64,000 nucleotides of DNA from Clostridiaceae bacterium (lineage in GTDB: Bacteria > Bacillota > Clostridia > DSM-8532), in contig JAAYMA010000054.1 of NCBI GenBank assembly GCA_012521615.1, positions 1 to 64,000 of the forward strand, written 5' to 3'. Position 1 is the first letter of the stretch; the number at the start of each line of letters is the position of its first letter. The position numbers were made by a program, and so were the translations under genes. This document shows positions 49,135 to 59,159 of this stretch, piece after piece. A model generated the notes under the pieces. It was not told where the DNA came from and did not search any database. It saw only the letters and a list, made by a program, of their open reading frames with translations.

Positions 49135-51039
49135 ATGAAATTAAAAAGGGCCCTTGCAATCATGCTATCTGTAATTTTCATTGGTTGCCTGATTACTGGT
49201 ACACTTCCCTTGGCAGCAATTGAAGGCTTTTCAGATGTTACTGATGATTATCCTTATGTTAAAAAGTTGCAGGAGGCAGGCATTGTTGTTGGTGACAATG
49301 GGAAATTCAACGGCGAAGGAGAAGTTACCAAAGCGTGCCTTGCAATATTTCTTGCTAAAACCTTAGAGCTGCCGGAAGCGGATGATGCGGTTCTTTCAGA
49401 CGTTCAAAGCGGCATCTGGTATGAAGATTTTGCAAAACGGGCTGTGGCTGCCGGATTTTTAACAACTGATGAGAATAATAACTTTAATCCTGATGAACTT
49501 GTAACATGTGAAGATCTGTTTGTTGTTGTTGAGGCTATTGTAAAACAAGATAATACAATCCGACCTGATCCGAAATCCATTGCACCATTAATTTCAGATT
49601 TTACTGCAATTGTAAACAGGTATCAGGTTGCTCATGTAATGTACGAAATATATATAGACAGAACAGAGCCGATTCCAATGCCCCAAAAGAATGTAGTAGG
49701 ATATTACGGGAACTGGCAGGTATATGGTCCGTTAAAACCTGCGGAAATTCCATGGGATATGCTTACACACTTAAATCATGGATTTTTAACTGTTTCTGAC
49801 GGCACACCATCTGATGAAACTTTTGACTGGGCTCCCGCTCCAAAATATTCACTGGCATTCACCGATTCATGGTCAGATATATGGATGGACGCCGGTGCAG
49901 GTGATGGTGGAATCTTTAAAGTCTATGAATTGATGCACCGTATTTATCCTAACGTGAATATAATGCTTTCAGTAGGTGGCTGGACACGCGGCCAGATGTT
50001 TTCGGAAATGGCTTTAACACCTGAAACACGTAAAATATTCATTGACAGCTGCATTGATATGCTTGAAAGAATGCCCTGGCTTGCAGGTATTGATCTGGAC
50101 TGGGAATATCCTGGAGTATACAGGGATCCGGTAACGGACGGTCTGGATGATCCTGTTGATTTTGGTTCTGGAGTAGGCGGTCATGATGTAGCAGTGGATA
50201 AGGACAATTTTACAGCACTACTGAAAGAATTACGGGAAAGTATGGATGAAGCAGGTTTTGAGGATAAGCTTCTGACCATCTGCGAATCTGCCAACTATGA
50301 ACAAACGGCGCAAAATCAGGATCTTGATGAGGTTGCAAAATATGTTGATTTCATCAATGTTATGACTTATGACATGACGGGTGCCTATAATGATACTACC
50401 GGCCATCATGCAGCGGTTTATGAAAATCCTTATACACCGTTTTCCGTTGACCAGGCAATAAAAGGTTATCTAAATCATTTCGAGCCCCATCAGCTTAATG
50501 TTGGTGTTGCAACATATTCACGGGGCTGGGCCAATGTGGAACCAGATGAAAATGGTGAGTTAAGAGGCAGACCTGCCGGAAACAGGAACCCCGCACCCGA
50601 TACAGGTCATCCCGATGCTGATCCCGGTTCACGTTATTACCGTGGAGACGGTGATGCAGGATTCGGTATATATGAGGTCAGTGAAGGATGGTCTGAAGGC
50701 AAACATAAAGCCACCGATCTCCCTGAGGTTATAGGACAGTGGTACGGTCTTTATCCGGGAGCATGCTTCCGTCTGGCAACAATAAAAGAAATGCTTAAGG
50801 ATACAGAGCGCTATACCTATTACTATGATGAACAGGCAGAAGCCCCATACTTGTACGATAAGCAGGATAAAGTATATTTGTCATTTGAAGACGAACGCTC
50901 TGCACAGGCCAAGGTTGATTATGTATGGGAGCATGAGTTAGGCGGGCTCATTTTCTGGGAAACTGCTACAGACATAAAAGACGAAGGTTTCCCAATAACC
51001 CGTGTTTTATATGAAGGTGTATGCAGACAGACTGATTGA
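49135..51039 (+). CDS. SLH-domain glycoside hydrolase family 18 protein
   Basis: Signal peptide; SLH-like FSDVTDDYPYVKKLQEAGIV; NIMLSVGGWTRG and LAGIDLDWEYPG GH18 motifs. Confidence 0.9.
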   Translation: MKLKRALAIMLSVIFIGCLITGTLPLAAIEGFSDVTDDYPYVKKLQEAGIVVGDNGKFNGEGEVTKACLAIFLAKTLELPEADDAVLSDVQSGIWYEDFAKRAVAAGFLTTDENNNFNPDELVTCEDLFVVVEAIVKQDNTIRPDPKSIAPLISDFTAIVNRYQVAHVMYEIYIDRTEPIPMPQKNVVGYYGNWQVYGPLKPAEIPWDMLTHLNHGFLTVSDGTPSDETFDWAPAPKYSLAFTDSWSDIWMDAGAGDGGIFKVYELMHRIYPNVNIMLSVGGWTRGQMFSEMALTPETRKIFIDSCIDMLERMPWLAGIDLDWEYPGVYRDPVTDGLDDPVDFGSGVGGHDVAVDKDNFTALLKELRESMDEAGFEDKLLTICESANYEQTAQNQDLDEVAKYVDFINVMTYDMTGAYNDTTGHHAAVYENPYTPFSVDQAIKGYLNHFEPHQLNVGVATYSRGWANVEPDENGELRGRPAGNRNPAPDTGHPDADPGSRYYRGDGDAGFGIYEVSEGWSEGKHKATDLPEVIGQWYGLYPGACFRLATIKEMLKDTERYTYYYDEQAEAPYLYDKQDKVYLSFEDERSAQAKVDYVWEHELGGLIFWETATDIKDEGFPITRVLYEGVCRQTD

Positions 51040-51065
51040 TTAATATCTGATTTTCACAAAATTAT

Positions 51066-51107
51066 AAAAAGTCCTGAACCATGTTTTAACGGGTTCAGGA
51101 CTTTTTT
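51066..51107 (+). terminator. Intrinsic terminator
   Basis: AAAAAGTCCTGAACC...GGTTCAGGACTTTTTT. Confidence 0.85.
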
Positions 51108-51222
51108 GTACAAAAAAATATAAATATAAACATAAAAAGACAAATTGCGGTAGACATATTGTGAATATCATAGTAAAATATGTTATAAATACTATAATAA
51201 AACATGGTAAGGATATGATTTT

Positions 51223-52293
51223 ATGCCTCAAATTAGGTTATTCATCGGAGACAGGGACGCTGAGTTTTTGGACAGATTGAGCAGCTATATATACAGGAAT
51301 AAAGGTAATCAATTTATACTTGAGCTTTTTACAGATCCGGTCAAATTTGAAGATTGGCTGAATAGTGACGGAAAAGCTGACTTTATCGCTGTTTCCTCGT
51401 CTTTTCTTGATGAATTGCCTGTCAGGCCCGATCCCTCAAAAACCCTGGTTTTGATTGACAGTCCGGAAAGTCTTATACCCGAAGAATTTAATGCGGTGGA
51501 TAAATACATATCTGCAGAAAGATTGATAAAGGAAATTATATCCCTTGTGGCTGATAAATTGCCACTTAGAAATTATAAAAATAAAAGCTGCTGCAGCGCT
51601 GTTTACCTGGTACTTTATGCAGATGGAAGCGATTTTTATAATCCTCTGGCACATAGTATTGCCTACCTTAAGGCTGTAGACGGCAGTAGTTCTTTTTATC
51701 TGAATTTGGACGAACTATCCAATACTGACAGCTACTTTCAAGGCAATAATCAAAAAGGCTTAAGTGAAATGCTTTATTATATAAAAGCCAAGAAGAGCAA
51801 TCTCGCGCTTAAAGCTGAGGCTTGTACTTCAAAAGACATTAATTATGGTCTTTATTTTATGAAAGGGCATCAAAATCCCGATGACATCAGGAGTATGACC
51901 CCGGATGAATGTGCTCTTCTTATTAATTCTATAATCGAAAGATCATGCTATGAGAGTGTTATTGTTTCGAGAGCTTTTATTCAGGATAAAATCCTGCCGG
52001 TACTTTTAAACCTGGCAGAAAAAATATTTGTCACATCTTCAAACTTTCCATCATCGCTGGAAAGGCTTAATAAAATTTCAGAACTGTTGTCCGGTATGGG
52101 TGACACCAACGGTACAGAATTGACAATAGGCGATAAGGTTTGTTTTTGTATAAATTCAGTTTGCCGGACAAATGAGTTTTACAGGCTGAATAATTTCAAG
52201 AAAATATTCTTACCCCATCCCTTTGCTGAAAACTGCTGTTTTCCTCCGTCCAATGAATATCTTTCAGCAATAAAAGATTTGCTTGAACAATAG
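51223..52293 (+). CDS. TadZ/CpaE-like protein with degenerate ATPase domain
   Basis: Receiver-like N-terminus (IRLFIGDRDAEFLDRLSSYI) and position immediately before cpaF; no recognisable Walker A. Confidence 0.55.
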   Translation: MPQIRLFIGDRDAEFLDRLSSYIYRNKGNQFILELFTDPVKFEDWLNSDGKADFIAVSSSFLDELPVRPDPSKTLVLIDSPESLIPEEFNAVDKYISAERLIKEIISLVADKLPLRNYKNKSCCSAVYLVLYADGSDFYNPLAHSIAYLKAVDGSSSFYLNLDELSNTDSYFQGNNQKGLSEMLYYIKAKKSNLALKAEACTSKDINYGLYFMKGHQNPDDIRSMTPDECALLINSIIERSCYESVIVSRAFIQDKILPVLLNLAEKIFVTSSNFPSSLERLNKISELLSGMGDTNGTELTIGDKVCFCINSVCRTNEFYRLNNFKKIFLPHPFAENCCFPPSNEYLSAIKDLLEQ

Positions 52294-52306
52294 AGAGGAG
52301 AGTTTT

Positions 52307-53548
52307 ATGCACGATATCCATGAGATTGTGCGTGAAATAAGAAAAGAAATAGCATTGGCACGAGAGACTTCCCTGAATTTTGATGACAGGGAACTTGACA
52401 GTGAACTTCTGGAACAAATTGAGAGCTTATGTTTTTCCAAGGAACATATAAGAAAATTAAGTGTTGACCAGATCAAAACCATTATTGATACAGTTTTCAA
52501 TCAAATGAGGCGGCATGATATTATCGAGCCGCTTATAAACGACCCCGCCATAACCGAGATTATGATCAACGGTCCTGACAGGATATTCATAGAAAGAAAC
52601 GGAGCTATAGAAGAAACCGGATTGAGTTTTGACAGCAAAGAAAGACTTGATGATTTAATTCAGAATATAGTGGCCAGGGTCAACAGGACAGTCAACGAAG
52701 CCGAGCCCATCGTGGATGCCAGGCTCAGTGATGGTTCGAGGGTTAATATAGTGCTTCCCCCTATAGCACTTAACGGTCCTATAATCACAATAAGAAAATT
52801 TCCTGAAAAGCCAATGACTATGGAGGATCTGGAAAGACTGAATTCGGTAACTTCAGATGTTACGGAATTTTTAAGAAAACTTGTAGTATCCAAATACAAT
52901 ATTTTTGTGTGTGGAGGGACCGGAAGCGGAAAGACCAGCTTTTTAAATGCGCTGTCGTCATTAATTCCTTCCCATGAACGGATTGTTACTATTGAGGATT
53001 CTGCAGAATTGCAGCTTTCTTCCATAAAGAATATTGTAAGGCTTGAAACCAGAAATGCCAACACCGAGGGTAAGGGCGAGATCCGCATGAAAGACCTAAT
53101 AAAAACAGCTCTTCGTATGCGGCCCGAAAGAATAATCGTCGGGGAAGTCAGAGGCGAAGAGGCTCTGGACATGCTACAGGCAATGAACACAGGGCATGAC
53201 GGGTCCATGTCCACCGGACACGCAAATTCAACTAAAGATATGCTTTCACGGCTCGAGACCATGGTGCTGATGGCAGCTCCTTTTCCGCTGGAAGCCATAA
53301 AAAAGCAGATAGCTTCTGCTTTGGACATAATAATTTTTTTGTCACGGCTCAGGGACAATTCCCGCCGGACAATGGAGATATCTGAAGTTGCAGGATACAT
53401 GAATGGCGAAATACAGCTTAACCCTCTCTATGTATTTGAAGAAGAAGGGGAAGATGAAAATGGCAATATTATCGGTTCTTTAAAGAGGACAGACAACAAA
53501 CTGATTAACACAAAAAAGGCAGAGTTAAGAGGTGTGATGATTGAATAG
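52307..53548 (+). CDS. cpaF: CpaF/TadA family secretion ATPase
   Basis: GGTGSGKTSFLNALSSLIP, RMRPERIIVGEVRGEEALDMLQAMNTGHDGSMSTGHAN. Confidence 0.96.
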   Translation: MHDIHEIVREIRKEIALARETSLNFDDRELDSELLEQIESLCFSKEHIRKLSVDQIKTIIDTVFNQMRRHDIIEPLINDPAITEIMINGPDRIFIERNGAIEETGLSFDSKERLDDLIQNIVARVNRTVNEAEPIVDARLSDGSRVNIVLPPIALNGPIITIRKFPEKPMTMEDLERLNSVTSDVTEFLRKLVVSKYNIFVCGGTGSGKTSFLNALSSLIPSHERIVTIEDSAELQLSSIKNIVRLETRNANTEGKGEIRMKDLIKTALRMRPERIIVGEVRGEEALDMLQAMNTGHDGSMSTGHANSTKDMLSRLETMVLMAAPFPLEAIKKQIASALDIIIFLSRLRDNSRRTMEISEVAGYMNGEIQLNPLYVFEEEGEDENGNIIGSLKRTDNKLINTKKAELRGVMIE

Positions 53549-54299
53549 TAAACATATACCTGATTACAGGACTTATGAGATGAAACTGCAGGAGCTTATT
53601 TTAACTCTTATTGTTGCTATGGGGGCTTGTTTTGTTATTGGTCTTATTTTCTATGAAAATATTATAATTTCTTTGGTGCTGTCTTTTGCAGGTGTTTTCT
53701 ATATACCTGTACATAAGAAAGAACTGCTGAGAAAAAGAAAGGATATATTGAGACTTCAATTCAAAGATGCTCTTTATTTTATTTCTGTATCCCTGTCTGC
53801 AGGCAAATCTCTGGAAATGGCTGTGTTTGATGCATTTCAATCTCTCCGGGGTATGTACCCGGAGGATAATACTGATATCATGGTCGAGCTTAATATCATC
53901 AAGCAGAGGCTGCTTATGAATGAACCCATAGAAAAGTGCTTCCTTGACCTGGCACAGCGTAGTGATATTGAGGAAATCAGGAGCTTTGCTGATGTAATTA
54001 TTATTGCAAAGCGTTCAGGGGCAAATCTTGTAGAGGTTATCAGAACTACTTCTGTAACTATTTCCGAAAAAGTAGAAATTCAGCAGGAAATTGCGACTAT
54101 GATAGCAGGCAAAAAATTGGAGCATAGAGTGCTTTGTATTATGCCTTTTGTTTTAGTTTTCTTTTTAAAAACTTCAAGCCCCGGATTTCTGGATCCGTTA
54201 ATTCATACTCCTATTGGAAATATAATCATGACCATTGCTCTTTTAATGATAGCTGCAGGCATATTACTGGGTAAGAAAATCATGCGCATAGAGGTGTGA
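53541..54299 (+). CDS. TadB-like type II secretion F domain protein
   Basis: FKDALYFISVSLSAGKSLEMAVFDAF; overlaps cpaF. Confidence 0.88.
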   Translation: MNSKHIPDYRTYEMKLQELILTLIVAMGACFVIGLIFYENIIISLVLSFAGVFYIPVHKKELLRKRKDILRLQFKDALYFISVSLSAGKSLEMAVFDAFQSLRGMYPEDNTDIMVELNIIKQRLLMNEPIEKCFLDLAQRSDIEEIRSFADVIIIAKRSGANLVEVIRTTSVTISEKVEIQQEIATMIAGKKLEHRVLCIMPFVLVFFLKTSSPGFLDPLIHTPIGNIIMTIALLMIAAGILLGKKIMRIEV

Positions 54300-54302
54300 A
54301 AA

Positions 54303-55178
54303 ATGCAGGCCGTTTTTGGCGGAGTTTTTCTGTTTACCACCACGGTATATACGATGTTTCAGATCAGCGGAACAAAAAAATATAAAGGATTCTTTTCGCC
54401 CCTTGATGAAAAGGAATATTCATATAAGCCCTTTTTGTATGGGGCACTTGCAATAGTTGAGTTTTGCAAGATCAAAGGTGTTGGCCGGTACCAGGCAAAA
54501 TTAAACCAAAAGATTGCCATGATTTATGGGAACAGAAGTTTACCCTATTATACAAAGGTACATTTGTCTGTGAAGGTGTTCTATTTGTTTCTGGGTCTTA
54601 TATTGAGCAGTCTTTTGTGCTTGCTTGGAGATACAGATTTTTCTGGATTGATAATTGTCCTGGTATCAGGATTTTTAATGTTCTTCCTGGCAGACAAATC
54701 GCTTCAGGATCAGTACAGAAAAAGAAAATTCCAGCTTGAGAGAGATTTTCCGCATTTTTTAAGTAAACTGATACTCCTGATGAATGCCGGACTTAATATA
54801 AGACAGGCAATATCAAGAATTGCCTCAGATACCACAGCCAGCACCCAGCTTTATACTGAGCTCAGGGCGGTGATTACTGATATGGAAGCCGGATTATCCG
54901 AGAATGAAGCCTACACTGCTTTTGCAGAACGCTGCAAAATAAAACAGATAACCAACTTTGTCAGTATCCTGCAGCAAAACATCAAACTGGGTGGAAGTCA
55001 AATGCTGTTTGAACTTAGAAGAATGAACACTGAATGCTGGGAAATGCGCAAAAATATAGCCCGGCAGCTTGGGGAGACGGCATCTTCAAAACTTATGCTG
55101 CCTCTTTCCATAATGCTCATAGCAATAGTACTGATATGTGTAGCACCGGTAATTATAGAGTTGGGAAGTGTATTTTAA
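54303..55178 (+). CDS. TadC-like type II secretion F domain protein
   Basis: LERDFPHFLSKLILLMNAGLNIRQAISRIA. Confidence 0.87.
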   Translation: MQAVFGGVFLFTTTVYTMFQISGTKKYKGFFSPLDEKEYSYKPFLYGALAIVEFCKIKGVGRYQAKLNQKIAMIYGNRSLPYYTKVHLSVKVFYLFLGLILSSLLCLLGDTDFSGLIIVLVSGFLMFFLADKSLQDQYRKRKFQLERDFPHFLSKLILLMNAGLNIRQAISRIASDTTASTQLYTELRAVITDMEAGLSENEAYTAFAERCKIKQITNFVSILQQNIKLGGSQMLFELRRMNTECWEMRKNIARQLGETASSKLMLPLSIMLIAIVLICVAPVIIELGSVF

Positions 55179-55822
55179 TGCGTTTGAACCTCAGGGATAA
55201 TCGTGGAAATTTCACGGTAGAATACGCAATTTTGCTGCCGGTTATTTTTGCAGTAGTTATAGCTGGCATTGTTGTGTTTTTGATATTTTACCAGGGGGCA
55301 CTCCTTCAGAATACGGCTGAAAATCTCGCCGAGGCACTGGCAAGGCAGTGGAACTATGGAGGTATCACCAATCAGGAGATGATAAGCGGGGTATACCAAA
55401 AATCCACATTTGACGAAAGAGAAATATACTGGAATTTAAAAAGTAGTCGCAGTAAGGAAAGAGCTGCACAGGAATATTGTCAGAAGCTTATTGAAAACTT
55501 AGGATTCTTCAGATTTTATAAATACAGCAATCCGCAGGTGAAACCTAAAGTGGTTGTAAATTACTCAGCCGGTATACTGCCTGAGATTACAGTGAGTATT
55601 GAAGCATCCTATGTATTTCCGGGTTCAGACATTCTGAGGATATTTGGTCTGGGGGATATTCTCAAAATTAAAGCCAATGCTCAATGCAATGTGCACAGTG
55701 CAAAGGATATGATCAACGCCACAGATTATATTCTGCAAATGCTGCGGGAAACAGAGCTTTATGAGGCATTGGATGAGAAGTTTCAGGATATCAGGAACTC
55801 AATTGAGAAAGTAATCAGATGA
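55178..55822 (+). CDS. TadE-like pseudopilin
   Basis: DNRGNFTVEYAILLPVIFAVVIAGIVVFLIF N-terminus; start codon overlaps tadC stop. Confidence 0.85.
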   Translation: MRLNLRDNRGNFTVEYAILLPVIFAVVIAGIVVFLIFYQGALLQNTAENLAEALARQWNYGGITNQEMISGVYQKSTFDEREIYWNLKSSRSKERAAQEYCQKLIENLGFFRFYKYSNPQVKPKVVVNYSAGILPEITVSIEASYVFPGSDILRIFGLGDILKIKANAQCNVHSAKDMINATDYILQMLRETELYEALDEKFQDIRNSIEKVIR

Positions 55823-55856
55823 ATTAAATTATACAAAGGGGTCAAAGAGGTAGAAA

Positions 55857-58800
55857 ATGAAGTTTAATCAAAGAGGAAGTGTCACTGTTTTTCTGTGTAT
55901 TGTACTTGCAGCTTTAATTCCGCTTAGCTGCCTTTTAACGGATCTGGCACGGTATAATTTTGCAAAGAAACAGGCACGGGCTGCTTTGAAAATCTGTGTT
56001 GAATCCATGCTTGCCGCCTATGATCGTCAGCTGAGAGAGCAATACGGACTGTTTTCCTTATATCCAAGGGATATAGATTCCATGGAAAAAGAGTTGTTTG
56101 ATTTGCTTTCTGAAAACTTGAATGTGGGTGTTTCAGCAGAAGGGGCTACAGATTTGTATGGTTTCAATGTCAGAAATGTAGAAGTCATACCATTTTATAA
56201 CCTAAGCGAACCTGATATACTTGAGCAGCATATAGCAGAGTTTATGAAATATCGTGCCCCTGTGCAGATTGTTCAGGAATTTTACGAGAAAATAAAGCTG
56301 ATGACCGGAATAATGGAAGAGGCCAGAATGATAGAGGACAAGATGGAAATAGACAGGCTCATGAATGACATAAGAAGCCTTCTTATCCGGCTCCATTTCA
56401 TGATCAATGATAAGTGCTGCTATTTCAATATAAATCCGGAAAACAGTAACGAAACATTGAAAGATTATATTCTTAAAGAGATAGAAAGCCACAAGGAGTA
56501 TCTGAGTGTTTTTGAGACTGAAGCCAATAATAAAATTGAGATTATAAATGAAGCCCGCAAGGGATACACAGACAATTATGATGACTATATAGCTGCCAAA
56601 AACAAAAAGGAGGAAGCTGAAAAGACATTAAAATCTGTGATTGATCAAACAGAAGCAAAGCAAAAAGAGCTGGATAATATAAATGAAGATTTAAAGAGAG
56701 AAATTGAGAAACCTGAAAAGGATCCGGCAAGAATTGCTTCATTGAATGAAAAAATAGCAGCTTTAGAAGATGATATTGAGAAGCTGAAAGAAAGAAAAGA
56801 AAGCGGGCAGAAGAGTTTCGACATTGCGAATAAAGAATATAACGACATTCACAGAACAATAACAGAATATAGGAATAAAATAGAAAGAAACATTGATGAA
56901 TATATATTGTCATTGGAAAGCGCAGAGACACAGGTTTTCTTAATATTAAATGATGCAGGGCGGTTGGAAAGACATATCGGACTTTTCATATCTTATCATG
57001 AAGATGTGATCGGAATTTTAAAAGAAATCATTCCTAAACTTGATGATCTTGAGGATAAAAGCAGCAGACTGCTGAATAAAACTTCAAAAAACAGCGGAGC
57101 GGTTGTAGACAGAATAGAGGGCAATTTAAGCCAGCAGCTAAAATTAATCCATGTTGATACATACAGTGAATTCCTGGACCAGTTCGAAAATAACTGTAAA
57201 GCGCTTGAGACCTGGAAAAGGGACATAACTAAATTCAAAGATGCAGTGAGGGATGGAAAAAATAAAATCAGCAATTTCATACAAACAGCAAAAGAAATAA
57301 AGGACAAGCCCCAGGATACAGGAAATGAACTGGTCACTATTAATATATCAGCGGACATAGAAAACAGGGTCAATGAACTTGAAACTGACCTGTCCGGACT
57401 CAAAGCACTGGGGAAGATGGACAGAGTTTTTAAGCTGCCTGAATTTATACTGAAACCCCAGTCCAATGAAATAGAGGAAACAGAGTTTAAAAAATGGTTT
57501 TATGCAAAATATCAGGATCAAATAACTCAGGAGATAGAAAAAGAGATTAATTCGCCTTTGCCTGAAAAAAATGATGCAGAACTTAACAGTGTGACAAGTG
57601 ACGCGAAAGATCTTGCTGAGGTTATTGTCAGTCAGGAAGAAGATATGTCAGCCAAAGAATTGAATAGGGACAATCTTCCGTCTGCGCTCGGACCAAAAAG
57701 CTCAGAAAAAACCCTGGAAGAGATTGCAATGCTGCTTGAAGAGACTGCATTAAAATATGTGGTCTCGGAAGAATTCTACGAAAATCCATTTATGGAATAT
57801 CAGGGACTTGAAAATATTAATGAAAAAGAAAAGAATTTCTATAATTACGAGGTAGAAAAAGCCACTAAACTTTTTGAGCTTATAAATGAAGTTGTCAAAG
57901 ATGGACTTGAATCAATAATTGAAAGTCTTTACATGAATGAATACATAGTGTCTGCTTTCAAATGCGCCACAACCCGGAATAATGTACTGAAAAATGATAT
58001 TGGCTGGGAAAGACCATTGGACAGCACTTTTTTTGATAAATGCGAGATTGAATATATTCTTTTTGGGAATACAAAGGAAACAACCAATTTGAAACTTTCC
58101 AAAACCAGCATTTTTGCTGTGAGGCTTGCTCTTAATCTCATCCATGTCTATACCGATCCGGCAAAACTGGCTGTTACTTTGGAATGGGCCACTCTTATTG
58201 CAGGCTGGACCATCTTTGGTGTACCTGTTGTCCAGAATTTCCTGCTTTTAATCTGGGCAGCTGCCGAGTCCTATGTTGATATGTGTATTCTGTTCAGAGG
58301 AGAGCATGTCCCGATAATAAAGACATCTTCGACGTGGTATGTCAGCCTGAACGGCTTAAAAAATGAAGCATTAAAAAACATAAAGGAATTTGCTCAGAAC
58401 CAGTCTGAAAAGTTGGTTGATAATGCGGCAAATGCTGTAGAGGAAACTTTGGAAGGTATTATTGATGCAAAAATAGATAAGCTGTTCGAGCCTTTTGAAC
58501 AAGGTCTGAAAAAGACAACAGGCTCTGCAGCAAACTCTGTTGAAAGTATCGGCAATGATTTTAAGCAGAAGCTTACAGAAAGCATTAATTTCGAGAATGC
58601 GCAGAGTTTTGCTTCATCTTTGGAAATTTCGCTAAAAAATGGTATTGACAGCATAAAGGATAGAATTGAAAAACTTGGCCACTCCCAGTTGGCTGATTTC
58701 AGGGATAAATTCAAGCAAGAGATAAAAGATGCGATTTTTGACAATCCCTTATATAAAGATATGGTTAAAAAAATAAAAGAAGTGGGGGATGATCTGATAG

Positions 58801-59159
58801 AAAAGGGATTTGACGCTGTTTCCGGGCAGCTTGAGAGTGTTATGGGAACTTCAAATGTAAGTTCAACAGGAAGTGCAGCCAATAATATTGCAGGAAGGCT
58901 GATAATGATGGACTACCAAGATTATTTAAGGCTTATGCTCTTTGCGGTTTCAAAGCAAAATAAAGCATTAAGAACAGCAGATTTGATACAGGTCAATATG
59001 GCTAAGTTCAAAGATCGTGAAGTTATTATTTCTGATTATTATACTTACGTTTTTGTCAGAGCAGAGGTAGATTTTAAACCCTGGTTTATACCAGGACACT
59101 TTTTCAAATCGGAAAATGAAACAGGGATGATTTCAGTTGAGTGGAGTCAGGGGTATTAA
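55857..59159 (+). CDS. DUF5702-like, 1100-aa Tad-associated envelope protein
   Basis: QRGSVTVFLCIVLAALIPLSCLLTDLARYNFAKKQARAALKICVESMLAAYDRQLREQYGLFSL, then long coiled-coil. Confidence 0.75.
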   Translation: MKFNQRGSVTVFLCIVLAALIPLSCLLTDLARYNFAKKQARAALKICVESMLAAYDRQLREQYGLFSLYPRDIDSMEKELFDLLSENLNVGVSAEGATDLYGFNVRNVEVIPFYNLSEPDILEQHIAEFMKYRAPVQIVQEFYEKIKLMTGIMEEARMIEDKMEIDRLMNDIRSLLIRLHFMINDKCCYFNINPENSNETLKDYILKEIESHKEYLSVFETEANNKIEIINEARKGYTDNYDDYIAAKNKKEEAEKTLKSVIDQTEAKQKELDNINEDLKREIEKPEKDPARIASLNEKIAALEDDIEKLKERKESGQKSFDIANKEYNDIHRTITEYRNKIERNIDEYILSLESAETQVFLILNDAGRLERHIGLFISYHEDVIGILKEIIPKLDDLEDKSSRLLNKTSKNSGAVVDRIEGNLSQQLKLIHVDTYSEFLDQFENNCKALETWKRDITKFKDAVRDGKNKISNFIQTAKEIKDKPQDTGNELVTINISADIENRVNELETDLSGLKALGKMDRVFKLPEFILKPQSNEIEETEFKKWFYAKYQDQITQEIEKEINSPLPEKNDAELNSVTSDAKDLAEVIVSQEEDMSAKELNRDNLPSALGPKSSEKTLEEIAMLLEETALKYVVSEEFYENPFMEYQGLENINEKEKNFYNYEVEKATKLFELINEVVKDGLESIIESLYMNEYIVSAFKCATTRNNVLKNDIGWERPLDSTFFDKCEIEYILFGNTKETTNLKLSKTSIFAVRLALNLIHVYTDPAKLAVTLEWATLIAGWTIFGVPVVQNFLLLIWAAAESYVDMCILFRGEHVPIIKTSSTWYVSLNGLKNEALKNIKEFAQNQSEKLVDNAANAVEETLEGIIDAKIDKLFEPFEQGLKKTTGSAANSVESIGNDFKQKLTESINFENAQSFASSLEISLKNGIDSIKDRIEKLGHSQLADFRDKFKQEIKDAIFDNPLYKDMVKKIKEVGDDLIEKGFDAVSGQLESVMGTSNVSSTGSAANNIAGRLIMMDYQDYLRLMLFAVSKQNKALRTADLIQVNMAKFKDREVIISDYYTYVFVRAEVDFKPWFIPGHFFKSENETGMISVEWSQGY

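Noticed and set aside
50089-50110. GH18 motif AGIDLDWE lacking the first Asp of DxxDxDxE
   Set aside because: The catalytic Glu and the two nearest Asp residues are retained, so there is no strong reason to call it inactive.
52660-53400. 246-aa antisense ORF opposite cpaF
   Set aside because: Serine-rich antisense translation of a well-defined CpaF coding region.
56542-56931. 129-aa and other antisense ORFs opposite the 1100-aa gene
   Set aside because: Low-complexity, antisense of a lysine/glutamate-rich coiled-coil gene; no SD or promoter.
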